From Scenedesmus sp. ARA3 (Eukaryota > Chlorophyta > Chlorophyceae > Sphaeropleales > Scenedesmaceae), in contig RWJK01001313.1 in assembly GCA_004335835.1 (NCBI GenBank), forward strand, positions 250,746 through 314,745: a DNA stretch of 64,000 nt. Reading direction: 5' to 3'. The first letter of the stretch is position 1; each line of letters begins with the position of its first letter. The position numbers and the translations under genes are program-made. The notes under the pieces were generated by a model. That model was not told the origin of the DNA and searched no databases. It saw nothing but the letters and a program-made list of their open reading frames with translations. Below, piece after piece: positions 23,101 to 34,387 of this stretch.

Positions 23101-23742
23101 GGACGTGACACCGTCTGGCTGGCGACCCGCAGCCAAGGCGTTCGGCACGTGCGCATATCCATCTTAACCACTGTGTTACGTGTCACAGCATAGCAAGCTG
23201 CGCAGAAACGCCTGGCGGCGTAAGCAGCAACGCCATCGGCTGCACAATTCATGCGCACTAGAACGGCACCACCCTGCCGGCACACAACGATAAGCAGACT
23301 ACTCGAACAAAACTGCATCGACCTCAAGAGGCTCGCTGCAAGGTGCAAACAAACCATCATGCTGAGCCGCTGGCGCCACCTGCGGCGCAGGTGCTGCAGC
23401 ATCATGCTGCACAGGCTGTGCAAGGCACAGGCCTGGCTTGGCTGCGCTGAGTCTGCTACCCAATTCACAACAAATGCCACAACAACTTGTCACCTGCGGC
23501 TAGAGTTATTGTCGTGCTGCCTGGTCTGCCAGCGCGCTGCCCTGCCAGCCAATGACCCGGCATATCGCGTGTCAGGTCAACGCGCTGCAGTGCTGTGGCA
23601 TCAGGGACGTCCAAGGCTAGGATTCTGCCATCGCCGCAGCAGGTTAGGGCTCTGCTGCGTGGTCTGCCAGCGTGTCCAGCCAGTTATCCTGCAGGCTGGA
23701 GCTCCGCTGCAGGGTGCTGGGTTGCATGCTGGTGTGGCAGCT
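20122..23742. other. convergent intergenic region, no gene resolved
   Basis: Lies between the 3' ends of the DBH/TLC gene (+) and the U-box gene (-). A 75-codon frame at 20578-20805 is the least shadow-like but unsupported. A palindromic 10-mer recurs at 22386-22494. No transposase or RNA gene seen. Confidence 0.45.
22386..22494. repeat. three spaced copies of palindrome CAGCATGCTG
   Basis: Perfect 10-bp palindromes occur at 22386-22395, 22432-22441 and 22485-22494, each preceded by CA and followed by TG. They are spaced 46 and 53 bp apart. A site for a dimeric DNA-binding protein is conceivable, but nothing else supports it. Confidence 0.6.
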
Positions 23743-24062
23743 ACAGTTCTGCCGCGTTGTCCGCCAGTGGGTCTTGCCCCGCCAGCCACTTCTCCACCAT
23801 CTCCCGCAGCAGGCCAGGGTGCTGCAGTGCTGGGGATGATCTCACAGCTAGAATTTTGCCGCCGCCGCAGGCTAGGGTTCTGCCATTGCTGCAGGCTGGG
23901 GTTCTGCCGTTGCCGCCGCAGGCTAGGGTTCTGCCGTCACTGCAGCAGGCTAGGGTGTAACCATTGCCGCAGCAGGCTAGGGTTCTGCCGCGTTGTCCGC
24001 CAGTGGGTCGAGCCCCGCCAGCCACTTCTCCACCATCTCGCGCAGCAGCAGGTTGGGGTGCA
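23743..24062 (-). repeat. copy of U-box last exon plus stop-codon minisatellite
   Basis: About 75 bp of the last U-box exon (about 23983-24060) has a direct copy at about 23748-23822 with a few changes. Between them, from 23843 to about 23990, lie about five units of 23-28 bp with the core GCAGGCTAGGGTTCTGCC (at 23868, 23891, 23917, 23945, 23972). On the coding strand each core reads GGCAGAACCCTAGCC, so the unit contains the gene's own TAG stop. Confidence 0.8.
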
Positions 24063-24140
24063 GGTCCAGGATGGACACGGGCTCGCAGGTGGTGGGGTCG
24101 CTGCCGTGCTGACTCACCCAGCGCCGCACGGCCTCATACT

Positions 24141-24179
<39 letters not shown>

Positions 24180-26682
24180 GGCAATTTATTATTTGCTGCG
24201 TGAATTGTCAAGCGCGGGTCAATGCAATGTGGTGCTTGCAGCACAGCTGGCAGCAGTGTATGATATGGCGAACGCAATTGCTCTGCTGCCATGACCTGAA
24301 CCATCATCACACACAAAGTGAGCTGCAAGCACAAGTTATACTCGACAAGAGCGCATCAGCCTACACATTGCCATGCTGCTGACTGAGCTGCCGTAAGCCA
24401 GCAGCATGCTTACCTCAAACGTCTTGCCGCTTGGAAGTGTTACCGGCTGCAACATGATCTGCAAGCAGCAGACGCAGCCAAGCAACCAGGCCGGATGGCA
24501 ACACGGAGTCGTCAGCATCATGGTATGTAATATGTGCTGTGTGCATGAGCAAACCCAGCATGCGAAAGTACACGTTTCTATTCTTCAGCGCCAGCATCGC
24601 CCTTATAAGTTGCCCGAATAAGCAATGAATGCTGGGGAACAAGCATGGTGCTGGTGAAAACACGCGAGCATGTGCATTCTGCAAGCATCTCCTTTGCAAA
24701 CGCACCGACTGAACAATGCTCCACACTCAGTCAACACACCTGTCCAGTGATGGGGCAACACAGCAGGTCAGGAGCATTCTCGAGCCGCCGTTGACCACCA
24801 CCACCATCAGCAGCAGCAGCAGCACTCCAGCTGCCTGCCTCACCACGGCTGCCGCCTGCTGCGCTGCTGCTGCTGCCGCTGCTGTCAGGGCTGCCCCGCG
24901 GTTGCTGCTCCGCACTGCGGCGGCCTCTACTGCTGCTGTCTTTGCTGGCGCCTTTGCTGCTGCTGCTGCTGCTGCTGAGGCCCACGGCTGCCAGGTGCTC
25001 TGCTTGCTGCAGCTGTGCCCATTCAGGTAGCTCCACAGGTGGCGGGATGCGGCTAGGCTGCTTGTGGCTGCTGCTGCTGCTGCCGCCGTTGGCGATGCCT
25101 CGCCCTGCTGCTGCTGCATACTTGCGCCGCGCTACGCTGGTCAAATGTAGCCGGGCGATGAAGATGATGGATGGGGGGTCTAGGATGAAGGAGTGGTCCT
25201 GCGTGTAAAGCAGTGCAGATACAGCAGAAGCTGGAGTTGGCATAACTAAGCAGCAAAGAGCTGGGCGGCAAACAGGTGGATGAGAGAGGGCAGCCTCACT
25301 TTGCAGGTGCACAAGCTGGGCACCCACACTCCAGGAGCACAACCGCAACATGCAAGCATACAATGGAATTGCCGCTGGCACTGCATTGAGCCGCTGCGCA
25401 CGCAGTAGATCTGGTGCACTTGCACTGCAGCAGCGCAATCCTTGTTGACGGTAGCTGCAAATGCAGCAGCACCTGAATCACTGGTGTGCTAACACGTGCA
25501 ATCCCTCCCCCCTGCCTGTCACATCTGCTGCTGCTGCTGCCACATCTGCTGCTGCCACATCTGCTGCTGCTGCTGCTGCCACTCACTGGAGCCAGGTCAG
25601 CCGTGCTGTACCACTCGTCCGTATCAAAAGACCACTCCCAATCTGTCTCCCCACCCACGCTGCGCCTGTAGAACAGCTCCTGCACGCAAAAACACAGGCG
25701 TCCCAAGGTGCGGCAGCAGGAGCAGAGACACCACATCACGTTTTGGTGCATGCCAAACATGGCCGTAACAATCAGGTGCAGGCGCTGCGCATTTGCGTGC
25801 AACATGGCCTTGACGGCAACCCGTGCTAGCTGTCTTGCTTAGCCAGTGCCGTTGCTGCTGCACCTGCTGCTGCCGTATTGCAGGGCGCCAAGCTGCCAAG
25901 AACATGCTGTACAGGCGCACCTAAGGCAATCCACTGCTAGCTGTGTTTAATAAAAAAAAAATAAACACAGGCCGTGCCTTGGCTGCTGCTGCAGCTGCTG
26001 CTAGCCATATTGCAGGGCGGCAATCTGCCAACAAACTGTTTCAAGTCTCACCTGGAGACTGCCGTAGGTGAAGATGTCCTCGATGTCGTCATAAACCACA
26101 AGCTCCTCAGGCACCTGCACATCTGCAGGTGTTGGAATGTGCCATACGTAACACAGAACATGTTGCCAAAGACAGGTGGTGGTTGTAATGGCATAGACCA
26201 AGTGGTGCGCTTGCCTGAAAGGGAAAAGGACACATGTAACACTGCGTCGCTGCAGATCAGCCACTGCCCATACTATATTTGAAAGTTCAAGCAAAATGCA
26301 GGGAACATTTTTTCAAGCAACGCATCATATGGCAAGGCTTTCTGCCAGCAAGCTGGTTGAGCAGCTGCTGTTGCACCTGTGCCGGGCCCACAACGCAACA
26401 GGGAAGCAGCCGCTGCACAGTGCTGCAACGGTGGCACTGCTGCTCTAGCAAACAGTTGCACCACCACCACTGCAAGCACCCCATCACCATCCGCTCACCT
26501 GGGCTGTCGCTGTGTATGGTGGCTGCTACTGCTGTTATGAGCTTGTCTGCCTCATACTCGGAGTCCCGCACAACCGAGAACAGGATCTTTGTGAGCTGGT
26601 AGATTGCGAATGCTGCTGAGGCACACAGCACGCTGGCACTGGCGGCAAGCAGCACGCCGCGCTTGGACTCCCAGGACTCTCC

Positions 26683-26720
<38 letters not shown>

Positions 26721-26784
26721 TGCTATTGCTGCTGGTTCCAGGTGCTAGCAGCAGTGATGGGGGTGGCAGCAGGAGCCACCGCAT
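23977..26784 (-). CDS. membrane-anchored U-box E3 ubiquitin ligase (putative)
   Basis: Exons in transcript order: 26784-26499, 26122-26052, 25679-25587, 25198-24740, 24458-24414, 24138-23977; all in phase; 371 residues. Near the N-terminus a poly-Ser run precedes a hydrophobic helix (about residues 43-63, VLLAASASVLCASAAFAIYQL). The middle is acidic/aromatic (VVYDDIEDIFTYGSLQELFYRR; DWEWSFDTDEWYS), then a Ser/Lys linker. A C-terminal U-box follows: CCPITGQ, IMLQPVTLPSGKTFE, YEAVRRWVSQHGSDPTTCE, LHPNLLLREMVEKWLA. U-boxes recruit ubiquitin E2 enzymes without zinc. Start is uncertain: the frame is open to 26910, and a conserved-looking exon at 27349-27466 could belong upstream. Confidence 0.8.
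24139..24178. repeat. (CAG)13 tract abutting a 3' splice site
   Basis: On the gene strand it reads (CTG)n directly followed by CAG and the first codon (TAT) of the last U-box exon, so the repeat occupies the usual position of the polypyrimidine tract. Confidence 0.9.
25851..26036. repeat. duplicated flanks around an A-tract palindrome
   Basis: Within a U-box intron, TGTGTTTA (25942) and TAAACACA (25961) flank a run of A residues. On either side lie diverged direct copies of about 50 bp (25851-25900 and about 25981-26036, both containing ATTGCAGGGCG). This looks like an insertion or slippage event inside a duplicated segment. Confidence 0.65.
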
Positions 26785-27348
26785 AGTGGTGACCTGCTGC
26801 TGCTGCTGCCACTGTTGGTTGAAGCTTCTGGTTCTGCCGCTGGTGCTGCCGCTGTTGCAGTTGCTGAAGCAGCTACGGCGCCTGTGCAGAAAGCAGCCAT
26901 GCAGGCACATATGGACAGCAGCGGGGTAGGAGAGTGTGGAAGCATGTGTGCTGCTGCAGCAAATGAGTGGCTTCCTTCCGGTGCAGTGCTTCTGCTACAG
27001 CTGCTGAATGCAATGCTGATGCAGCCAGCCACATGCCCTCTTGCCACATGACTGTCCGCAGACGCGCTGGGAAATGCAGGGACAGCTGACGCCAAGGTGA
27101 GGCAAATGCAGGCAGCAGTACTGCACGTGTAGCATAGCCTGATGCCACCTGGGCCTGTTCCTCCCCACACAGACATACAACGCCATAAAAGACGACAGCA
27201 TATGAATCCTGAGGCAGCAATACATGGTGCTTGTGTGTGCATGCTGACATGCATGTTGCTGCTGCAGGAGCTGCTGCTGCACACACACCTTCGCGCGTGG
27301 GCAGGGCCGATGCTTGAAGAGGCAAGCTCTTACACCTAAGCTGCACAC

Positions 27349-27466
27349 TATTTAATGCTGATAGCGCTGCAGATACAAGCTGGTCGCGGCTGATGCTCAG
27401 CTTCACGGTCCAGTTCTCGTGAGGACCTGCGTAGCGCTGCTGGCGTGACCGATCACCAGAAACCGC
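27349..27466 (-). CDS. candidate upstream exon of the U-box gene
   Basis: After an acceptor CCTTTGCAG, the minus strand reads VSGDRSRQQRYAGPHENWTVKLSISRDQLVSAALSALNS, a normal-looking segment in a region of shadows. If its donor is at 27348-27347 (AATAGT then GTGCAG) it stays in phase with a TTTGCTGCTGCAG-type acceptor at about 26793, just before the ATG chosen for the U-box gene. Joining is not proven. A possible first ATG exon lies near 27658. Confidence 0.35.
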
Positions 27467-28623
27467 TGCAAAGGCGAAACATTACACAAGAATTCTTTAC
27501 AGGACGCTTGTTGAGGGCTTCGACAGCGTTGTGCAGGGAACGTTCTCACAGCAGGTTGCAGTGGGACGTGCTTGCGTCAGAGTAATAACCACCTGCTATG
27601 GACGGTCTTGCAGGGGTATCTCGTACGTGGCATGCTATATCGCTTGAAGTGCATGGCATGTGTTCATCCGGTGCTAACATAACACCAGGACAACCCTTAA
27701 ACCTGATGTTGGAACACCGACTCGATTGCTGAACCGTAACGGGCTTTGCTCATCTGTTATGCTGCTCCCTTAGCCGGATGAAAGGAAAGGGAACCCATTA
27801 CCCCGACTCACCAACCACTGGCAGCTGCAGCAGCTCAGTGCATGTACGCCATCAGCTCATGCAACCAAGGCTGCACCACACAGCTGAACTCAGCCAAAGA
27901 CACACATGTACAACCACTGGCAGCATCGCCAACTCCGCAGGTCGCTACCCACAGAGTGTAAGTGTGCGGTGCAGATGTGCACACCTTGAAACAGCGACCG
28001 CTGCCAAAGCTGGCTGGCCTAAACCTGCTGCAGGTGTGGAAGCGCCACCCCCAGTGCCACGAGATGCGTGCCACCAACTTGGTGCCAATCGCACAGGCAC
28101 ACCCAGATGCCTGATAGCTCCTACTGTGCAGGTGGCCGCAGCTGGTTGTGCACAGCCCCGACCAAAAGACTGGACCACCCACCCCTCCAGAGCCATTTTC
28201 CCTCACCTGGCCTTGCTGCTTTTTGGGACACAACCCTTCCTGCAAGGCGTGGTGGTGGCAAGACTACCAAACCGCTATGTGTGTCACCTGCATGTGGGGC
28301 TGTGCAACTCCACGCCTTGCCACACACAGAACAGCTTGCAGCCCAGCTGCAGCCCATATCCACGCAAGGCTGCTGCCGACTGTGGTGCAGCAGCATACAC
28401 ACCCCATCCAGGCACCCCTGCACGCCGTGCAGCAGTAGCAACCGCTGCAAGAACATCCACATGCATCGAGGCAAACTTGCCTTGATTTCTAGCCAGCCAC
28501 ACAGACCCTGAAGAAGCACCTCCCTCAGGCATATGTGACGGCTTCACAATCAACTGCCTGCCAGATCAGAACGCTCCTAAAGTGTAACACGGTGGACCGC
28601 AGCAAGAACATCCCGCCAAAAAA

Positions 28624-29075
28624 GCCGCCCTTCCAACACCTCATCGCCCTCCCCACAGGCAAGCACCAAAGAACACCTACATGCTACTAGCGTGTGTGTG
28701 TGTAGTACACACCCAGCCACTTCCCACAACTCTTCCCGAGCACAGCAACCACACCCCTACCTCACCACAACATGTGCCGCACCGCAGCCCCGCACCTACA
28801 AGCACTACCAACAAACCCTCGGGCTGCTGCCAGCAATCCAGGACTTTTCGTGTGGGGCACGAAGCCCGTCCAGACTCGACCCACCTTTCCAACACCTCGT
28901 CACCCTCCACACAGCTCACCACCCAAAACTACATACATGCTACACATCCAACCACTTCCTACAATACTCCGGAACACACAACATCGGCACCCCTGCCACA
29001 CCAGCTCACGCCCCACCAAAACATGTCAACCGCAAATGCAACCCTGGACCTACAACCACCACCAACAAACCCTGG
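28624..29075. repeat. diverged tandem duplication, about 255-bp period
   Basis: Blocks such as TTCCAACACCTC-TCACCCTCC-CACAG (28630 and 28885) and ACCTACAA-CAC-ACCAACAAACCCT (28793 and 29048) recur at a constant offset of about 255 bp, with the surrounding sequence loosely alignable. Confidence 0.65.
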
Positions 29076-31173
29076 CACAGCGCATTCCTGCGCCAAAGGA
29101 GTGCCGCCACCACCTACCCCGGAATGGTGCCCAGCCTCGCGCATAACATTGTTATGTTATGTTATTCTTCCCTGCCAACCAACCAATGCCCCCAAGACAT
29201 GACCCCTGCCTGCCTGCCGACCCTGGAAAGTTCCCAAACAGCCAGGTGGTGAAGTTTAGTAGATGACCACAGCAATCAACAATACAAGGCAGCAGACTGA
29301 ATGCATCTGCTGCAAAGACATGACCTGCATGCACAGCAGACAGACACCCACAAACATGACAACGCTCTGCCTCGTGTGCATGCATGTTGATATGAGTGAT
29401 TGTCAGGCTGTGTGCAGCTCCCTGGATTGTACATGCTGATGATACACAAGTGCTGTTGCAAACAACACCAACCTGTAGCCTAGCGGTACAACCACTGGCT
29501 GACATGCACTGCTAACCACGAGCAACTACACTGCTATGGCGCTTGCTGCAAAAGAAGTCGCACACTACAAGTCACCAAAATGCAAAGCGTAACATAACAA
29601 CCAACAGCAGGAGCTGAACACAGCTCATCATGCCAAGTGTTCTGCTGTGTCAGCGGCTCACATGCAAGCATGGTATGCCTGTTCTCCAACATCGACAAGC
29701 AGCAACAAAAGAAGTTGCTGCATATGCGACCACCCTTACCAACATACAACATCAACCAAGAAACCCGCAACTCACCCTACCAAGAATCACCCTACCAACC
29801 AACAACATCAGCGCAATCCTGGCACAACTACAAGACTGAGTATGCGCACAAGTCTGTGATGATGTATGCGTGCTGATTTCACTGTGCTCCCATGCACGCA
29901 CAGCACAGCGCAGCGGCCAAGATACATACATCACTCTGCGGTGCACGGCCAGCATGCACTGAAATACCCCCTACCCCCTCCGCTCCCTGTCTAATGCTGC
30001 TTTCTTTCAGCAACACCCCTCTGCTACCATACACAGGCGCGTTGTACACCCTGCCATCCCTCAACCCACCCAGACCAACCCACAACCAACAACACATAGT
30101 GCAGTGCCTCTAGACACACAACATGCTTGTGTGCACAGACACACGAGGCTGCTTGTGATGCAGCAATTGTACAACAAAGGTTGTTTTGCACTCTGCAGCC
30201 TTGCCTGGCAATGCAATTGACAGCTGCATGGCCCACCAGAGTGAATGCAGTCAAGAAGAGGATGCAGTGTGTGTCTCGCTGCACAACCGCACCTTTTCTG
30301 CTGTACAGGTGTGGTTATACTGCCTCAACAACGAGAATGCACTGCCAAACGTTCAGCCCTGAAACACACCTATACCCCAACCACAGCGACCCCATGCCAC
30401 ACTCCGAAGCATGTGCACGTGCACACACTGCACCGTTGCAGCTTCCCCAGCTGCTAAGTGTGCAGGCTCCCCTCTGTTGATACCAAGTGCCAGCAGTGGC
30501 AGCACCGCATCCCAAACCCCAAAGTGTAACAGCCTTTGCAGCAAGGCGCTAAATCCACATGCTCCGCTCACGCCCCTGTAAACATTGTAGCCAGGCCCTA
30601 AAGACGCTTCTGCAGACACCAAGCCTTTGAAACCAAAAGCCTAAGCCGCTTTATCCAGCCTTAAACTAGCGCGCTGGAACCTCGCCAGCTATATTCAGCC
30701 TGCAAACACTGCATCACATACAAAACACAGCAGACCCGCGCAGCAAAGTGGTCTCATGCCCGATCTAACCGTGTCATTCAACGGAAGCGTTCACACATCA
30801 ACATGTGTGGCCAAGGTGCAGGAGCTAGCAGCCCACTCTGGTGCACTGCAGCTGCATCTGCTCGCACCCGCTGTGGTCCGAACACAACACCCTCAACCCA
30901 AACCCTACACACCCCACTGCACAACCCCGCCAATGCATGCATAAGCATCATTGCTGCACACAGCAAGCCTCATCTGCCATCTCTGCCGGAAGCAGCTGAA
31001 ACTCCAAGGAGAACTGAACTAGCTGCGGGCACCAGCACAAGCTGCTTGCAGTTCACACAGCTGCCAATTTATGGTAAGCGTTATGGCGAACCTGGCTGTT
31101 GTATCAACAACTGCTGCATGGCAGCAACATTGGAAGCTCAGCGATGGAGTCTCAAAGCCAGCAGCAGGACACA

Positions 31174-33227
31174 TCAGCAAGCCATGCAGTGCGTCCACGG
31201 TGCAGACACTGGCGTGACTGCCTCCGCACAACTGTCTGCGCCGTCCCCTGCTGCTGCTGCTGCTGCCGACGCCGGACCTGATGCGACACCTGGCAGCAGC
31301 TGTGATTGGCTCCTGACGTCTGAGATGTGCTGCTGCTGCTGCTGCTGCACGACAGAGGCAGCAGCACTAGTGAGCACAGGCTGGGGATGGGGCAGCAGCG
31401 CGCAGTCCGGCACAGATGCAGCACCAACCACACATGCAGCAGCAGCAGGTGCAGCAGCTTCTGCTGCCTCTGATCCCGCTTTGAATCCTGCTGCTGCTGC
31501 TCCTGCTGGCAGCTGTGCGCTCGGGTGCACCGCCAGCAGGTGCTGCTGTAGCTGCAGCTGAGCACACTGCAGCATCTCTGAGCTGCACACAGCATGTGGT
31601 GCTGCCGCCACAGCCACCGCTGCTGCTGCCATGTCAACATCGGCAGCAGCTGACGGCACTGCATACTGCACTGGTGCAGCCAGTTTGCTCTGGGTTTGCT
31701 GCTGCTGCTGTTGCTGTGGTGCTGTGCTATGGATGGGAGCAGCATTGAGTCCCAGGCCTGCTGCGATGCTGTCCGAAGGTTCATGCTGGTAGTAGATCGT
31801 GCTGAGAGATGTCACCTGCAGTACACATCGCCAACAGTGCAATGCACAGTCGGCCATACAACAATGCACCATGCGGGATCAACAGGCAGATGGCCAGCAA
31901 TGCACCAGGCCTAGCAGTGCCGGTCAGCGTGTGCCAACCAACTGCTGTTAACGCACATCTGCGTGTTGACAGCAGCGGACTCTGATGGGCATACGACAAG
32001 ACAGCCTAAGCAGCCGGCATGACTGCAGCACTATAGCGCTACATAGCAGCTCTCTCTCGTCTCACCATGTCGCGCAGGCTCACTGCTGCTGTGCTGCTGG
32101 CCCCTGGCGGCCGGTACTTCTGCAGCTTGTCGCCCCACTCGTGGCGGGGCCTGCGGGGGTACTTGTGGCTGAAGGCCTGCTCCTGTTGCGGTTGAAGAGC
32201 AAGAAAACAACAAGTAAGCACAATGCGCCCCTAGTCGAAACTGTAGGTAAGCCAGCCAGCTAGCAGGCAAGCCAGCGACCTGAGAAAGGAGTCAGGCAGC
32301 CAGCACGGCTGCAGCTGGTGGCGCACTTTACACTCCTAAGCTACTTCTGCTCGCCGTCTCCACTGGCATAATACACTGCAAGGCGCAGAAGGCAGTGACA
32401 AAGCACCCACAAAGATCTGCTGGCCAGCTGCAGCTCACCAACTTCAATGAAAAAAGTCCACAGCAAGACACAGAAGGCCGCTACCACACAATATTAGAAC
32501 ACAGCCGCTGCTCAACGCCGCCACTGGCATTAGGCACATACGCATGGTACAAAGCGACCTTACACCACAGCCGCTGCTCACCGCCTCCACCGGCAGTGTT
32601 TTGAGGCGCAGCCGCGTCTCCAGGCTGACGTCACTCCACGCCAGGCCAGGGTTCAGGCGGAAGGTCCAAACCCTGCGGCAGCAAGCAATGCACAACACAC
32701 GTTGGTTTGGCATGCAGCACGTACATGATGTAGTCGTCCCTGCTGCCAGGTGTATGTGCGTTGTTTGCTGGTGTCTGCTTGCAGGAGCGGAGGCTGCGGC
32801 TTAAAGGGCAAACACAGACGGCTGCGGCATATGCCACTACAGGTGGCTCAATGCACGAATGGTGTACCAAAATGCACCAGCTACGGAGCCCTGCACAGCT
32901 CACCCTGTTGCTCCGTCTTGCTGCCCCACAAACAGCACCAGCTTCTTGGCAGTGCGCGGCTGCAGCAGCAGCAGCAGCAGACGTCAGAACGACGCATGAC
33001 GAAAGATGGCAGCAGGGCAGCGAGTCGTGGTTGGGCTGAAAAAACGCAAGGCAGGGCTGCACACACGCAGCTGCAATGCACCAAACAGCCCTCCATTGCT
33101 CCTGCCCACATGTGCATCCATCCCTGTGCCGACAGCTGCGCACACATCAGTGCGCTCACATGGTGCAGGTTCATGCGCAGCCATGTTGTGAGGGCAGCCC
33201 ACTCCTTGTCTCTTTGGCGAGGCGAGA

Positions 33228-33268
<41 letters not shown>

Positions 33269-34387
33269 TGCTGCTGCTGCTGCTGCTCCTGCTGCTGCTG
33301 CTGGGCCACCTCATCATCGTCTGAAGGTGCAGCACCACTGACAGAGCTGCGCCGACTGCTGTTGCCGTCTGATGCACTAGAGCAGTAGTGCTGCTGCTGC
33401 TGCTGCTGCGCTGCTGGAATGCCGTCTTGCTGCAGCGTCTGGGTCCTGCACTCCGCTTGCTGCTGCTGTTGCTGCTGCTGCAGATAACAAAATAGACACG
33501 TTTCTGAGTCATATCTTGATCATCAAACAAGGCAAGCAGGGACACACTGAAAACACATTGCGCATTCAAAGCCAAGCTACAGGCTTGCAATCAAAGTCAA
33601 GCCACGCAGAATGCACCTATGGGCAGGTATTGAAGGCAGGCAGCTGCACACCTTGTGCAGTGCCAGGGCGCCCCTATGGGGCCCTCGCCACACATATGAA
33701 CGTGTGCCGTAGGAGTTTTTGTGAGCTTTGGGCACATGCCGCCCCTTGGGCAACTCTGCACAAACAGCACACGGCAACAGGAGCATGTCACGCCAGCTCA
33801 CAATGAAAGAAGCATCGCGCTGATATGGGTATGCCAACTGATGTGTCAACTTGGGTTCAGCAGTTGCTGTGTGTGCACATTCTCATGCAAATGCATCCCG
33901 TGACAGGGTGAGCATGGCCCACATGCCAGGTAGAGGACTTAACTTGCAGACATAAGCCAGCATCTTGTTCATATCACGATTAAATGCAGAGAACGCTCAA
34001 AGTTATGGCACATGCCAGTCTGCTATTTGCTGTTGAAGGCAAACAGCCATGCATGGCCCCACCTGCAGCTGCTGCTGATGCTGCTGACTTGCTGGTGGCT
34101 TGCTGCTGCCTTGGGTCCTTGCAGGACTCTTGTTGCTGCTGTTGAAGGCCTGCACGAATAGCCAGCAGGAGCAGCGCTCCGTCTTCCAGTGCGTCATCAG
34201 CGACCTGTGAGTGTAGGTGGCAAAAAAACCAGAAGCACACCTGTCGGTGGTAGCTTAGCAGCATACAAACCGATGTTTTGAGGTACACAGCACAAAGACG
34301 AACGCAGATCACAGTACAGGGCACATCAAAGGAAGTTGGGCGTGCAACCTGACGCACCTCGGCAGGAGAGCCCCTGATCCTCTTCAT
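31174..34387 (-). CDS. conserved-looking protein of unknown function
   Basis: Exons in transcript order: 34387-34358, 34204-34063, 33755-33652, 33477-33160, 32959-32904, 32672-32582, 32176-32066, 31815-31174; all GT-AG and in phase; 497 residues. Two ordered parts are separated by Gln runs: PKGRHVPKAHKNSYGTRSYV (about residues 59-78), and about residues 178-300, with RQRDKEWAALTTWLRMNLHH, PRTAKKLVLFVGQQDGATG, VWTFRLNPGLAWSDVSLETR and AFSHKYPRRPRHEWGDKLQK. The C-terminal 200 residues are Ala/Gln-rich and end in a TGA at 31174. I do not recognise the family. The basic, aromatic core suggests nucleic-acid or protein binding, but that is a guess. The start may lie further upstream. Confidence 0.65.
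32335..32603 (-). repeat. two intronic copies of unknown-gene exon 6 end
   Basis: The exon 6 end and donor (32561-32603, coding strand ...GGTGGAGGCG then GTGAGCAGCGGCTG) are repeated at 32493-32535 and, more diverged, at 32335-32373. In the copies the donor GT reads TT and GC respectively, so both are disabled or weakened splice sites. Confidence 0.8.
33231..33302. repeat. coding (CTG)n/(CAG)n polyglutamine tract
   Basis: On the minus strand this encodes runs of Gln broken by Glu inside exon 4 of the unknown protein (residues about 150-175). It is real coding repeat, unlike the intronic CTG tracts. Confidence 0.85.

Larger units (their letters stand above)
26785..31173. other. repeat-rich intergenic region
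   Basis: Lies upstream of the U-box gene and downstream of the unknown gene ending at 31174. It may include U-box 5' exons (27349-27466). From about 28000 to 31000 the plus strand is unusually rich in C and A (many ACCAACAA and CCCACC words), with diverged duplicated blocks. Long open frames in it follow from the composition. No gene supported. Confidence 0.5.

Noticed and set aside
23843..23990. Telomere-like repeat (CTAGGGTT words)
   Set aside because: The unit is 23-28 bp and matches the U-box gene's own stop region. It is not a run of TTTAGGG.
811..24178. CRISPR array
   Set aside because: The tandem repeats have no unique spacers of constant length between conserved direct repeats, and the genome is eukaryotic.
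27778..28485. 235-codon plus-strand frame as a gene
   Set aside because: It lies in C/A-rich sequence that suppresses stops. Composition is Thr/Pro/His/Cys-heavy with no domain or splice partners.
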